Source of the DNA: an uncultured Allobaculum sp.
GTDB lineage: Bacteria > Bacillota_I > Bacilli_A > Erysipelotrichales > Erysipelotrichaceae
DNA length: 41,864 bases
Reading direction: 5' to 3'
Assembly: GCA_910579655.1 (NCBI GenBank)
Contig: CAJTVE010000021.1
Location: forward strand, 1 to 41,864
Under the pieces are notes generated by a model. That model was not told the DNA's origin, did no database searches, and saw only the letters and a program-made list of their open reading frames with translations. A program made the position numbers and the translations under genes. This document shows, one piece after another, positions 24,885 through 33,898 of the stretch. Every line of letters starts with the position of its first letter. Within the stretch, counting starts at the first letter, position 1.

Positions 24885-25148
24885 TTATTTCAGAGCAGCG
24901 AGAGCTTTTTCAACAATGGCAATCTTTTCGGCTTCTGTTGTAGCTTTAGCTTCCTGACCAGCATCTTTGTGGATGCGTTCATAAGCTTTCAGGATTCCAA
25001 GTCTGTCATCGAGACGGTCTTTCATGTCCTGGCCGTATTTCTTGTCTTTGTCGCCATAAGTTTCAGCTGCTTCATCAACAAGCATATCTCCGTAAGGTGT
25101 TCCGCCAACGGCTTCTTTCAAAGCATTAACTAATTGATCCTTGGTCAT
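24885..25148 (-). CDS. Small helical protein of unknown function, paralog B
   Basis: 87 residues, paralogous to the protein at 24422-24682 over the whole length, with the same KDRLDDRLG core and C-terminal EAEKIAIVEKALAALK. AAGGAGG lies 9 bases before the ATG. The two genes are separated by about 200 bp without a clear terminator between them, so one transcript is possible. Function unknown; the composition would suit a small stress, nucleoid or partner-binding protein, but that is a guess. Confidence 0.75.
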   Translation of the reverse strand: MTKDQLVNALKEAVGGTPYGDMLVDEAAETYGDKDKKYGQDMKDRLDDRLGILKAYERIHKDAGQEAKATTEAEKIAIVEKALAALK

Positions 25149-25207
25149 AGATATAACCTCCTTGAATAGATGACGCTGCTGCTCAACGTAACGATTCTTC
25201 CGGAATT

Positions 25208-26497
25208 TTATCCCTCATAGATCCCGATCAGATCATATTGAGTCGCGTCGGTTACACGAACCGGAACAAATGTTCCCAGTTCGAGGGGCAGTGAAGAAGT
25301 AAAGATGACCTGACCATCGACATCATCCGGCGCATCTCCAATGGAGCGGCCATGATAGCGGCCAGTCAGGGCTTCCTGCTCTTCGACCAGCACTTCAATC
25401 ACTTTCCCAATTTTCTTTAAATTACTTTCATGACTGATTTCTTTTTGAACCGCCATTAAACGGTTCAGACGATTCTGCGCAACGGCCTCATCAATTTCCA
25501 TTGGCAGGCGGCTTGCTGCGGTGCCCTCTTCTTTCGAATAGGTAAAGGCACCCAGACGGTCCCATCGGACCTCCTTAATGAAATCCAGCAGTTCCTCAAA
25601 TTCTTCTTCAGTTTCAGATGGGAAACCGACGATAACTGTCGTTCGCAGCACTGCCTCCGGAAACATTGTGCGAATCTTACGGGTCAATTCAAGGACGTCT
25701 TCTTTTGTTCCACGTCTGTTCATCAGCTTCAGCAGGCGATTGCTCGCATGTTGCATTGGGATATCAAAGTATGGAACAACTTTTTTACTGGATTGCATGG
25801 CCTCAAGCAGTTCTGGCTCGATTTCATCCGGGTACATGTACAGAATCCGGATCCAGTGGACATCATCAACCTGATCGAGTTCTCGAATCAACTCAGCCAG
25901 TTTCAATTGTCCATAATTGTCAAGGCCATATTTTGTGGTGTCCTGGGCAATGAGAGTAATCTCGCGAACACCATTCGAAGCAAGGTACTCAGCTTCTTCC
26001 CTTACTTCAGTTATCAGCTTACTGTTTTGTTCCCCACGAATCAAAGGAATTGCACAGAAAGTGCAATGGTTGGTGCAGCCGTCGCTGATCTTGATGTAAG
26101 CACTCCAGGGATTGCCAGAAACTGTCCGATACTGCTTTAAATATGGAACCTCTTCTTCCTGTTCCAGAATGTCTTTGAGAATGGCCGGCAGTTTGTCATA
26201 GTCCCGGATCGGAACGACCGCTGTAATTTCCGGAATCTCCTGACGCAGTTCCTTTTCATAGCGCTGGGCCAGGCAGCCGACAACGATGATCTTATCGGCA
26301 TAGCGGGTCATCTCAAAAATGGTATTGATGCTTTCTTCTTTGGCGGGGTTGATGAATCCGCAGGTGTTGATGATGATTGCATCGGCATGTCTTGGATCAG
26401 CCACCAGAATATGGCCGGCTGCTTTTAACATGCCCATGATGTTCTCCGAATCGACCAGATTCTTGGAGCATCCAAGTGAAGCAAATCCTACTTTCAT
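25208..26497 (-). CDS. rimO: Ribosomal protein uS12 methylthiotransferase RimO
   Basis: 429 residues. The N-terminal methylthiotransferase domain has the three cluster-binding Cys in SLGCSKN, INTCGF and VVGCLAQ. The radical SAM motif is CTNHCTFC (KISDGCTNHCTFCAIPLIRG), and a TRAM domain closes the protein (about 365-429). It adds a methylthio group to an Asp of ribosomal protein S12. GAGGAGG precedes the ATG at 26497. RimO is chosen over MiaB because of the CTNHCTFCAIPLIRG form and the short N terminus. It is last before the small-protein genes on the same strand. Confidence 0.95.
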   Translation of the reverse strand: MKVGFASLGCSKNLVDSENIMGMLKAAGHILVADPRHADAIIINTCGFINPAKEESINTIFEMTRYADKIIVVGCLAQRYEKELRQEIPEITAVVPIRDYDKLPAILKDILEQEEEVPYLKQYRTVSGNPWSAYIKISDGCTNHCTFCAIPLIRGEQNSKLITEVREEAEYLASNGVREITLIAQDTTKYGLDNYGQLKLAELIRELDQVDDVHWIRILYMYPDEIEPELLEAMQSSKKVVPYFDIPMQHASNRLLKLMNRRGTKEDVLELTRKIRTMFPEAVLRTTVIVGFPSETEEEFEELLDFIKEVRWDRLGAFTYSKEEGTAASRLPMEIDEAVAQNRLNRLMAVQKEISHESNLKKIGKVIEVLVEEQEALTGRYHGRSIGDAPDDVDGQVIFTSSLPLELGTFVPVRVTDATQYDLIGIYEG

Positions 26498-27033
26498 TGT
26501 TTTATCCTCCTCAATTGATGTCATTTCTTTCTTTTGAAACAGAACCTTCCTGTCCTCTTTTGTATGAAGTTCTGATCCACAGTCTTCTTCTGTTCAGGTC
26601 CTGCCAAAAGCTTTAGCCTTCCCAGATCTTCTCAGCTTTTCGCTGCGTGTTTCCTGTATTTTTTGTCTTTTTGGTGATGTTCAGGCCTGCATAAAGACTT
26701 ATTTCCATTTTTGCACGGACCAAAACCGATTTCGACCCTAAGCCTCAGTAGAGTGTACAGGCCAGGAAGAAATCAATGTCATCAGAAAGAGTACAAGGGG
26801 CACACAATACAAAGAAGAAAGAAGACCGGGCAAAAAGTGCCACAGGCCAGTCAGCATGGCCCGAACTGAACGGAGTGGCTTTAAAGAGCCAGAAAAGCTG
26901 AGAAAAAGCGTCAGACTCAGCGGTACAGCTAAATCCAACGCTTTTCTTCCAGAACATTTCTGAAGTCTTCCTTCTTGGGCGGCGAAACTGGTTTCTGTTT
27001 TCTGACCAGTTTCAGTCTCTCAGCCAGGCCGGA
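26498..27033. other. Gene-free region
   Basis: About 535 bp between rimO and yhaM. Two overlapping minus-strand open frames of 66 and 70 codons (26738-26957) lack a ribosome binding site. Nothing else identified. Confidence 0.4.
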
Positions 27034-27960
27034 TTATTTGTCCCAGCTTTTGCGATAGAACATACGCCCATCCAGCGCAAAGTTTTTCGGGCCAAAGGTT
27101 CCGGGTTCTACACTTTCCAGTGATTCGTGAATCATGAACAGCCGGGAATCCAGATTGTCTAACAAAGTCAGCACTTCTGCTTCCGGAATCATAGGTAAAA
27201 CCGGAGAGCCGTATTCTTTTTTTCCATGATGGGACAGAACCATGTGCTTAAGCAGCATCACTTCTTCGCTGTTTTCGACATCTAATGCCACTGCCACCCG
27301 GTCAATCAGATTCTCCCCCATCGTGATGTGGCCAATCAGATTCCCTTTTGGCGTGTATTCGGGCAAAACCGGAGCCGAATATTCTTCGGTTTTGGCAATG
27401 TCATGCAGCAGAACGCCGGCAATCAGCAGATCTTCATCGAGAAAATCGTACTGGCGGGCAATGACCTTGGCGAGTCTGGCCATGCTTAAACTGTGCCACG
27501 CCAGGCCGCCTGGATAGTTGTGATGATTGCGGACAGCTGCGGGATAAAGGAAGTAGTCGTCCTTTTTCATCTCAATCACTTCCTTGGTCACGTTTTGAAC
27601 AATCGGGTTTTTCATCTTTTCAACCAGATCGTTAATTTCAGCACGAATTGTGTCCATGCTTTCCGGCGCCGAACGGACGTAATCCGCCGGACTACCTTCA
27701 ATGGCTTTGAGTGAACGGATTCGTAACTGCCAGGCATTGCGATAGCGCATCAGATCGCCGGTGGCTTCAACAATCATGCCAGCTTTCCATTCTTTGACCT
27801 GCTCTTCAGTCAGATTCCAGTATTTGGCATCCAGAACACCGGACTGGTCTTCCAGGCTCAAAGATAAATAGGGCGCGTTCTTGGCTGTGCGGCCAACATC
27901 GGCTTTGGTAATCAGAACAGGGAGAGTGATTTTCCCTTCCTGGTTTAAATCCTGAATCAT
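27034..27960 (-). CDS. yhaM: 3'-5' exoribonuclease YhaM
   Basis: 308 residues. An OB-fold nucleic-acid-binding domain (about 10-95, including APYLSLSLEDQSGVLDAKYW) precedes an HD domain (about 160-290) with HHNYPGGLAWHSLSMARL, LLHDIAKTEEY and LSHHGKKEYGSP. YhaM degrades RNA and single-stranded DNA from 3' ends in Gram-positive bacteria. Its ATG overlaps the TGA of the upstream glycosyltransferase-RecX gene by 4 bp, so translation is coupled. Confidence 0.93.
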   Translation of the reverse strand: MIQDLNQEGKITLPVLITKADVGRTAKNAPYLSLSLEDQSGVLDAKYWNLTEEQVKEWKAGMIVEATGDLMRYRNAWQLRIRSLKAIEGSPADYVRSAPESMDTIRAEINDLVEKMKNPIVQNVTKEVIEMKKDDYFLYPAAVRNHHNYPGGLAWHSLSMARLAKVIARQYDFLDEDLLIAGVLLHDIAKTEEYSAPVLPEYTPKGNLIGHITMGENLIDRVAVALDVENSEEVMLLKHMVLSHHGKKEYGSPVLPMIPEAEVLTLLDNLDSRLFMIHESLESVEPGTFGPKNFALDGRMFYRKSWDK

Positions 27961-29921
27961 AAATTCTCACTTTCCATTAATTCGTCAATATCCTCACGCA
28001 AGAACCCCTGACGCAGACAATACGTCCGGACTTTCTGGTTGCGCACTTCCGGAGTCTTGGAAGCATACAGACGCATCGCCTTCTCAAAGGCATCTTGCAG
28101 TGCTTGCCGGTCATGATCTTCATTGAAGTCGAGTTCTTCAGCCACTTCTTTGGCGGCATCCGGTAAATACCCATGCAAAATCAGCTTGTGCGTGATCTCC
28201 TGACGTTTGCGGCGCACCGACTTGGCCTTGAGGCTTTTAGCCAGGCGTTTGGCCAGTTTGGCTGCATTGGATTTTTCCTGCACACTCGACAGGGAGTTGC
28301 AGGCTTCACGGATCAGCTCCGGATCAATTCCCGCCCGATACAGTTTCTGCTCAATCTGGCCTTTGCTTGATCCAACGGACTGATAATACTCCGCTTTTTC
28401 CATCGCATAGCTCCGGTCGTTAATCTTGCCCATCAGTTCGAGCTCATTGGCTACCTGGTCAGCAACGGAAAGAGGAGCTTCCAGACGGCGTACGCAATAC
28501 TCAACAACCTGATGATGCGTCATTTCCCTAGCAAGCAGGCGCTGCTCGACTTTATACATGCACCAGTAGAAATTCTGGATATCCAGATAACTGCGCACCA
28601 TATAGTCATCCAGCTTGGTATGGAGCGAAATTTTCAACTCAAAGAAGTCATCGATTGGAATAATCATCTTGACGGGTTCTTTTTCAGCATCGACTTGCAG
28701 CTGCAAAAAGACATAGTTGCCGCTGAACTGGATCTTCTGGACTTCATAGGTCTGCGAATAGTCATCAATAGCCTGGCTGTAGACGCGTTCCATGGAATAG
28801 GCAAAGGCTTCAGCGGTATAAGGCATGATTTTGCGCTGGCACTTGTGGGCGGCTTCCTCTTTCTGTTCTGGGTTCATGTTTAAAAAGACGTCAATCTTTT
28901 CGTTGAGTTCCGCCGGGGTATCAAAATAGAAGCCGGTTTCGTCCTCGTCAAGCAGTTCCGTTAATACCTCATCGCGCCGGCCAAAGACCATCTTGCCAGC
29001 CGCCATCGCTTCCAGATAGGTCATCCCCTGCGTTTCCGATAACGAGGCCGAAACAAAGGCATCAAAAGCGGCGTAGTAAAGACCAATCTCGTCAGGAGCA
29101 GCAGCCCCTAAAAAGTGAACCCGGTCTGTGCCATGCATGCTTTCCGTCAGATTGCGGTAGAACTCCTCATCCGGTCCGCCGCCGACAATTGCCAGGTGAA
29201 CATGAGGATTGGGATTCTGAACAATTGCTTCAATCGGAATTTCAAGCGATTTTTCCTTGGCCAGGCGGCCAACAAACAACAAAATCAGATCTTCTGGATC
29301 CGCACTGACCTGCCCACGGATCTGATGGACCCGCTCGCTTTGCGGATCCACATTCATGAACTTATCCAGATCCAGTCCGGTTGGCACAACATAAATTGGA
29401 GCGAGCACTCCATAGTCAATCAGCGCTTCCTTGGTTTTCTGGCTGGGCGCTACGACAGCCTGCGCATTGTTGCACACCGCCCGGCTCGCCGCCTTGATGG
29501 CATCCTTCGATACCCGGTCAAACCCCTCAAATCCTCTTGGATTGATGTAATGCGTGTAGTCCGTATACATCGTGTGATAGGTATCAACCAGCGGAATATT
29601 CATGGAATTGGCCAGATATTGTCCATACAGACCCACGCCAAAGTTTGTCTGTAAATGAATCACATCCAGATTCATCTCTTCAATATAGCTGCCCGCCCCG
29701 ACATTAATAGGCGAAGAAACTTTATAGCCATAAAAACTTTTGAGTTTAATCCCTGGAAGCCGCAAGACACCATCTTCAAATTTAATGCCGGTTCCGGCAT
29801 GGTTGGTAATCACATAAACTGTATGGCCTGCTTTTTCCAGAGCGTTTTTCAGGGTGACTGTGGAACTGACAACCCCATTGATATCTGGAAGATACGTATC
29901 CGTAACTAACCCGATATTCAT
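27957..29921 (-). CDS. Family 4 lipid glycosyltransferase fused to RecX
   Basis: 654 residues in one open frame. Residues 1-390 are a GT4 (GT-B fold) enzyme close to monoglucosyldiacylglycerol synthases (LafA/alMGS type): MNIGLVTDTYLPDINGVVSS, VDTYHTMYTDYTHYI, FVGRLAKEKS and SETQGMTYLEAMAAGK with the Glu-rich nucleotide-sugar site. Residues about 392-654 look like a full RecX: a short beta N terminus (YEVQKIQFSGNYVFLQLQVD), then three-helix repeats (LELMGKINDRSYAMEKAEY, KGQIEQKLYRAGIDPELI, and the last two repeats to the end). RecX inhibits or modulates RecA filaments. The ATG at 29921 has GGAGGGG upstream; the frame open further upstream has no better start. It is coupled to yhaM by a 4-bp overlap. 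Confidence 0.88.
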   Translation of the reverse strand: MNIGLVTDTYLPDINGVVSSTVTLKNALEKAGHTVYVITNHAGTGIKFEDGVLRLPGIKLKSFYGYKVSSPINVGAGSYIEEMNLDVIHLQTNFGVGLYGQYLANSMNIPLVDTYHTMYTDYTHYINPRGFEGFDRVSKDAIKAASRAVCNNAQAVVAPSQKTKEALIDYGVLAPIYVVPTGLDLDKFMNVDPQSERVHQIRGQVSADPEDLILLFVGRLAKEKSLEIPIEAIVQNPNPHVHLAIVGGGPDEEFYRNLTESMHGTDRVHFLGAAAPDEIGLYYAAFDAFVSASLSETQGMTYLEAMAAGKMVFGRRDEVLTELLDEDETGFYFDTPAELNEKIDVFLNMNPEQKEEAAHKCQRKIMPYTAEAFAYSMERVYSQAIDDYSQTYEVQKIQFSGNYVFLQLQVDAEKEPVKMIIPIDDFFELKISLHTKLDDYMVRSYLDIQNFYWCMYKVEQRLLAREMTHHQVVEYCVRRLEAPLSVADQVANELELMGKINDRSYAMEKAEYYQSVGSSKGQIEQKLYRAGIDPELIREACNSLSSVQEKSNAAKLAKRLAKSLKAKSVRRKRQEITHKLILHGYLPDAAKEVAEELDFNEDHDRQALQDAFEKAMRLYASKTPEVRNQKVRTYCLRQGFLREDIDELMESENL

Positions 29922-30240
29922 CCTGTCCCCTCCTTTTCTGGATCCTTCTCGGATGGAAAAGCCTGTTTTGGCTTTGATTTCCACTTTTTTCAATCCACTG
30001 CATCCGAACTCAAAAAAGTGGAAATCCAGACGCACCTGACTTTTTGGGCGAAGATCAGACCAGATCAGCCGCCAAAAAGACAGTCCGCCTTTATTATGCC
30101 TGTTTTCCGGGTGGCTGGCATAAATGATCGTTTCTTTGCGTTCTCTTTCAAATCGATCCTGCACTTCCAGCAAGCCATCCCGCATTGTGCGATGAAAAAG
30201 GCAATATCTTATTATAATAAAATCCCGGAATAAACCAAAA
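29922..30240. other. Intergenic region upstream of the GT-RecX gene
   Basis: About 320 bp. The open frame of the GT-RecX gene continues through it, but the residues match no domain and the ribosome binding site lies at its downstream end. Presumably holds the promoter. Confidence 0.4.
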
Positions 30241-30285
30241 GACAAAAAAGACGGCCAAGCTTCCGGCTCAGGAAGCTTGGCCGCT
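30241..30285 (-). terminator. Terminator of the glycosyltransferase-flippase operon
   Basis: Minus-strand 13-bp perfect stem CGGCCAAGCTTCC/GGAAGCTTGGCCG (arms 30283-30271 and 30264-30252), then TCTTTTTT. It starts within a few bases of the stop codon. Confidence 0.93.
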
Positions 30286-31488
30286 TTAAAAATTTGAATG
30301 CGGTTTTGAAGGGAGAGCCGACTCTGGCCCGGCCAGCTGGTGAACCACTTCATCATCCAAAGGCACCATAGGCGTAATCGAATGAATTTTGCCCGTCTGT
30401 GCGCTTTGTGAAGCGGATATAGAGCGTTTTGGAACATCCGGCAAAGGCTCTTTGGGCTTCTGTCCATCTTCTTTGGAGTCTTCATGATTTTTAAATAACA
30501 GGAAAACTAAAGCGCCAACCAGAACTGGTAAATAATAGGACGAAAAACGCCACAACAGTAAAACAGCACCAGTCAGACGACCCAGCATGTTCTGGAAGAG
30601 CATCGTAAAGAAGACTTCCGTTCCGCCCGTTGCCCCTGGCAGTGGGACAAAGCAATTTGCCATCGTCACAAACGAGGACAAAGCCAGGGTATCAACCAGC
30701 TGGACAAACTTAAGCTTGATGCCAAGAGCAAGCGAAACAGCAAATGGCAGGGCAAAATACAAAGTCAGCCGGACAAAGTTGAGCAGGACCAGCTGCAGGA
30801 TCATTTTTTTATCTGTTGAGAGCTTTTTGCTTTCGGCAGTAAAGCTGGTTACCTGAGCCACCCAGGTATGCTTCTGTCGTTCCGGATCTTTCAGAATGTG
30901 GAGGCGGCCTAAAAATTTCACTGCCCATCCCGCCAGTTTAATGTAAAACTTAGGAAACAGGGCGATGGTATACAGGGCCAGAATGACCACAACGTTGATC
31001 AGATAGCCCACAAAGACAATCCAGAACCAGGCACTGACATTCACGTAGTGGGTAAAGCGCAGAATAAATAACAGAGTGACATAGAGCATCATCGTCGTCT
31101 GATAGATGATGAAATCCGCCCACAGCAGGCTGATCCCATCGGACATATCAATCCCCTGCTTTTTTAACACGTAGGCCTGGCCAAACTGACCGCCCGTAGA
31201 AGAAGGAGTAATGCCCGCAAAAAACGTTCCGACAAAGGCGACGGTGATACCGTCTTTGAGGCTGTACTGCTTCTGGTATCGTTTGCCAAGCAGAGTATAG
31301 CCCGCTCCGATCACCACATTAATGGCCAGCCCCCAGGCCAGAATGACCAGTAAGGAGAAGAAATTCATCTGGCTGATGGCGTGCATGATTGCTCCAAAGT
31401 TATCGCGCAAGGCGAAATACATGGCAATCACCGTCACGGTCACAATCAGCACAACATTCCAGAAATATTTTTTATTGCTCGAGTTCAT
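30286..31488 (-). CDS. YbhN/MprF-type flippase-like membrane protein
   Basis: 400 residues with about eight membrane helices (to about residue 330) and a cytoplasmic, Pro/Ser/Lys-rich tail of about 70 residues. GITPSSTGGQFGQAYVLKKQ and VPLPGATGGTEVFFT are the two hallmark segments of the lysylphosphatidylglycerol synthase transmembrane (UPF0104, AglD/YbhN) family, whose MprF members flip lipids. Its gene overlaps the upstream glycosyltransferase by 17 bp, so it probably flips or helps to flip the glycolipid made by that enzyme. AAAGGAAA precedes the ATG. The tail is not conserved in the family as I know it. Confidence 0.88.
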   Translation of the reverse strand: MNSSNKKYFWNVVLIVTVTVIAMYFALRDNFGAIMHAISQMNFFSLLVILAWGLAINVVIGAGYTLLGKRYQKQYSLKDGITVAFVGTFFAGITPSSTGGQFGQAYVLKKQGIDMSDGISLLWADFIIYQTTMMLYVTLLFILRFTHYVNVSAWFWIVFVGYLINVVVILALYTIALFPKFYIKLAGWAVKFLGRLHILKDPERQKHTWVAQVTSFTAESKKLSTDKKMILQLVLLNFVRLTLYFALPFAVSLALGIKLKFVQLVDTLALSSFVTMANCFVPLPGATGGTEVFFTMLFQNMLGRLTGAVLLLWRFSSYYLPVLVGALVFLLFKNHEDSKEDGQKPKEPLPDVPKRSISASQSAQTGKIHSITPMVPLDDEVVHQLAGPESALPSKPHSNF

Positions 31489-32572
31489 TGGTGGTTTCCT
31501 TTAAGGAGCCATCGGCCAAAGCCCATTTTTCCTTGAATTTTTCTTCCCAGGCTTCGACATAGAACTTCTTCCACATTTCCAGAACGTGTTCACGTGAATA
31601 GAAATTCGACAGATCTGTACTTTTAGAAGACCAGAACTTATACATCTCCGGGTCATTTTTCAGCCCTTCCAGCAAAGAGTGGAATTCTTCATTGGAATTG
31701 CCGCGCAAATAATCATCAAACAGAATATCGCGATACAGATCCAGATCTCTTGTCACCAGTGGAATCCCTAAGTTGACGGCTTCAAGGATCGTCATTGGAA
31801 ACAGTTCGTTATAGCTTGGAATAAACAGCACATCGCACATGTTATAGATGGAAACCATATCATCGCGATCGACAATGCCGGTAAAGGTAACGTTGGCAGG
31901 GGGATTGTCCATGATTGCCTTGAGCTGTTCATAGCCTTCAGTCATCGGACCAAAAGAGAAACCGCCGGCCCAGACAAAGTGCGCATCTGGCATCGATTTC
32001 GCTGTTTCGACAAAATCCAGCACCCCCTTGCGGGTCTGGACCTGCCCACAGCCTAAAATCACAAAGGCATCCCGGTCGATTCCATATTTATCCCGCCATT
32101 CATTGCGGGCATCTTTGCCAAGCGGATGGAATTTTTCTTTGGAGACGAAATTGGGAATATAGTAAATTTTCTTGCGGTCGATATCGTACTTCACCAGTTC
32201 ATTGATAAAAGATGGATTTACCACAACCAGCCGATCCGCTGAGTTGTAGAAATTAATGATATATTTCTGGGCCGCCGGAAACAGAATCTTTGGAATTTTC
32301 AAAGAACCTTCCAGCGTGTCCGGCAGAAAGTGACAATACGCGATGTTGACCGCATGCTTATCTTTGATTCGCAAAAGGAATGCGGGGTCAATGGTATGAA
32401 AATGCTGGATATCCGGATCGGATGTCCATTTGTTGATTTCGACATCAAACAGTTCGGGGGCTCCGGTTTTGACCAGGTTCACCTGTTCGTGGTAGGCACT
32501 GCCTACTCCCTGGCCTGCAACTGAATCAGCACTGGAAAACATCGTAATCAACAATTTGTCATGTTTGTTCAT
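31472..32572 (-). CDS. Family 4 glycosyltransferase, probable diglycosyldiacylglycerol synthase
   Basis: 366 residues, GT-B fold. The N-terminal half has AGQGVGSAYHEQVNLVK and the membrane-associated face expected of lipid glycosyltransferases (CpoA/LafB/alDGS type); the C-terminal half has ILGCGQVQTRKGVLDFVETA, FTGIVDRDDMVSIYNMCDVL and PSYNELFPMTILEAVNLGIP with the EX7E-like motif. It would add the second sugar to a glycolipid anchor, working with the enzyme at 27957-29921. The ATG at 32572 follows GGAGG; the frame open upstream to 32641 has no better start. First gene of the flippase operon. Confidence 0.85.
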   Translation of the reverse strand: MNKHDKLLITMFSSADSVAGQGVGSAYHEQVNLVKTGAPELFDVEINKWTSDPDIQHFHTIDPAFLLRIKDKHAVNIAYCHFLPDTLEGSLKIPKILFPAAQKYIINFYNSADRLVVVNPSFINELVKYDIDRKKIYYIPNFVSKEKFHPLGKDARNEWRDKYGIDRDAFVILGCGQVQTRKGVLDFVETAKSMPDAHFVWAGGFSFGPMTEGYEQLKAIMDNPPANVTFTGIVDRDDMVSIYNMCDVLFIPSYNELFPMTILEAVNLGIPLVTRDLDLYRDILFDDYLRGNSNEEFHSLLEGLKNDPEMYKFWSSKSTDLSNFYSREHVLEMWKKFYVEAWEEKFKEKWALADGSLKETTNELEQ

Positions 32573-33782
32573 ATCCTCAACCTCCGGACAAGTATAGCAT
32601 AGACAGAATAGTACCATCTGCCGTTCAGAACCAAAGAACATTCAGAGAACAGTTTCGAAAGTTTTGCTTAAGTCAGCCTTTAAACCGGCGCTTTGTTTCC
32701 AGATAGCTGCCCGTTTCTCTGCATGTTCTTCGGTAAATCTATTGTGAGACGAATAAAGCCGGCTTTCGCCGGCCATACTCAAGAAAGTTTTTAAAGAAAG
32801 GGAATATGATTGAGAAGCGAGCTGTATTTCTGCTCACCTGTAGTCTATCATCGCCCCTTGCAAAACCGTCGCTTTATGCCTGATTGATCAAGCGGGGCAC
32901 TTTCTGCTCCCGACAAATCCAGTCAGGTCTTTTTTCATTTTCTGCCTGTAAAACAAGGAATGTATCCGCTTAGGATTGAGATCAACTCGCAATCCAGGCC
33001 AGAACCTCTTCATTCTGTCCTGTCTTCTTCTCATCTTGATTCAATCTGTCCCTTGGATCTGCCAAAACATCGGCAAGCTTCAAATCCGACTTTCGGTTCA
33101 GGATAACCGGGATGAACTGGTACAGGCATCTTGATGATCACTTTCAATGAACTGACAGGCATTGTAAGGCAGAATTTCTGATCAATCCAGTTTTTGTTCT
33201 CATGATTTTCAGGCTTTCAGAATTTGAAGGTCATTCTTATGCACTTAAAGCGCTGCCTGCAAGCATCACGTTTCAACGGTTCTGCCAAAAATCTCACTCC
33301 ATTCAATCGATGAGTTCTTTCCTAAACGCAGGAAAGGGAGCCCCGAAGGACTCCCTTTACCGCATAGAAAGGAATTTGATTATGAAGTGAGCTTTATCTT
33401 CTGGCTCCTTAAGGTGAATTCGCGGCGGGCCTGGAACCTCGAATTCGTTTAAGGCTTTGCTCAACCTTATAGTATCAGACCCGGTCTTCGAATTTGTGAG
33501 CAGAAAATGTGAAATACCGCAACTTTCTAAACGTTTTCTTACCACTCCGCGCTTTTTATAAAGATTTTCTTGACTATCCGCGCATATTCAGCATGAACCA
33601 TCAACTTGAACCTTCTTACGATGATCGAATGCCCGGACCATTGCCCCAAAGCAGGCCTTTGACTTTGAAAGCAGCACCTGTTGATTCATCGTTTTCGTTC
33701 CGGCATGTGGCCGCCAGGCCATGAAGTTTCTTTCGCCATCCATCATCACCAGACCAACAGACCAACAGACAGACCAACAGAC
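32573..33782. other. Gene-free region with several hairpins
   Basis: About 1.2 kb without a supported gene. It contains a hairpin at 32754-32773 (GCCGGC/GCCGGC, GAAA loop, T-rich on the minus strand), an 8-bp hairpin AAAGGGAG/CTCCCTTT at about 33333-33358, and nested stems at 33389-33462 (GAGC/GCTC, CCTTAA/TTAAGG, GAATTCG/CGAATTC). A minus-strand TACTAT with an upstream TG lies at 33474-33469. A noncoding RNA on the minus strand is possible but not established. Confidence 0.4.
33751..33782. repeat. Short tandem repeat
   Basis: AGACCAACAGACCAACAGAC-type units, mostly an 8-bp period. Confidence 0.6.
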
Positions 33783-33813
33783 AAAAAGCGATCATCCGAA
33801 GACAATCGCTTTT
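33783..33813. terminator. Terminator of the EIIA-like operon, bidirectional form
   Basis: Stem AAAAGCGAT/ATCGCTTTT around a 12-nt loop. The run of five T residues is on the minus strand, which suits the gene ending at 33899. Confidence 0.8.
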
Positions 33814-33842
33814 GCAGATTCATTTCTTCAATCTGATACTTA

Positions 33843-33892
33843 TGTTTCTGATGCGTTTTGTGTTTCTGATGCGTTTTGATCTGATGCGTCAG
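33843..33892. repeat. 18-bp tandem repeat
   Basis: TGTTTCTGATGCGTTTTG occurs twice in a row (33843-33860, 33861-33878), followed by a partial third unit TCTGATGCGT. It lies between the EIIA-like stop codon and its terminator. Confidence 0.7.
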
Positions 33893-33898
33893 GATCCG

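Noticed and set aside
26738..26957. Two overlapping minus-strand open frames
   Set aside because: No ribosome binding site, no conserved pattern.
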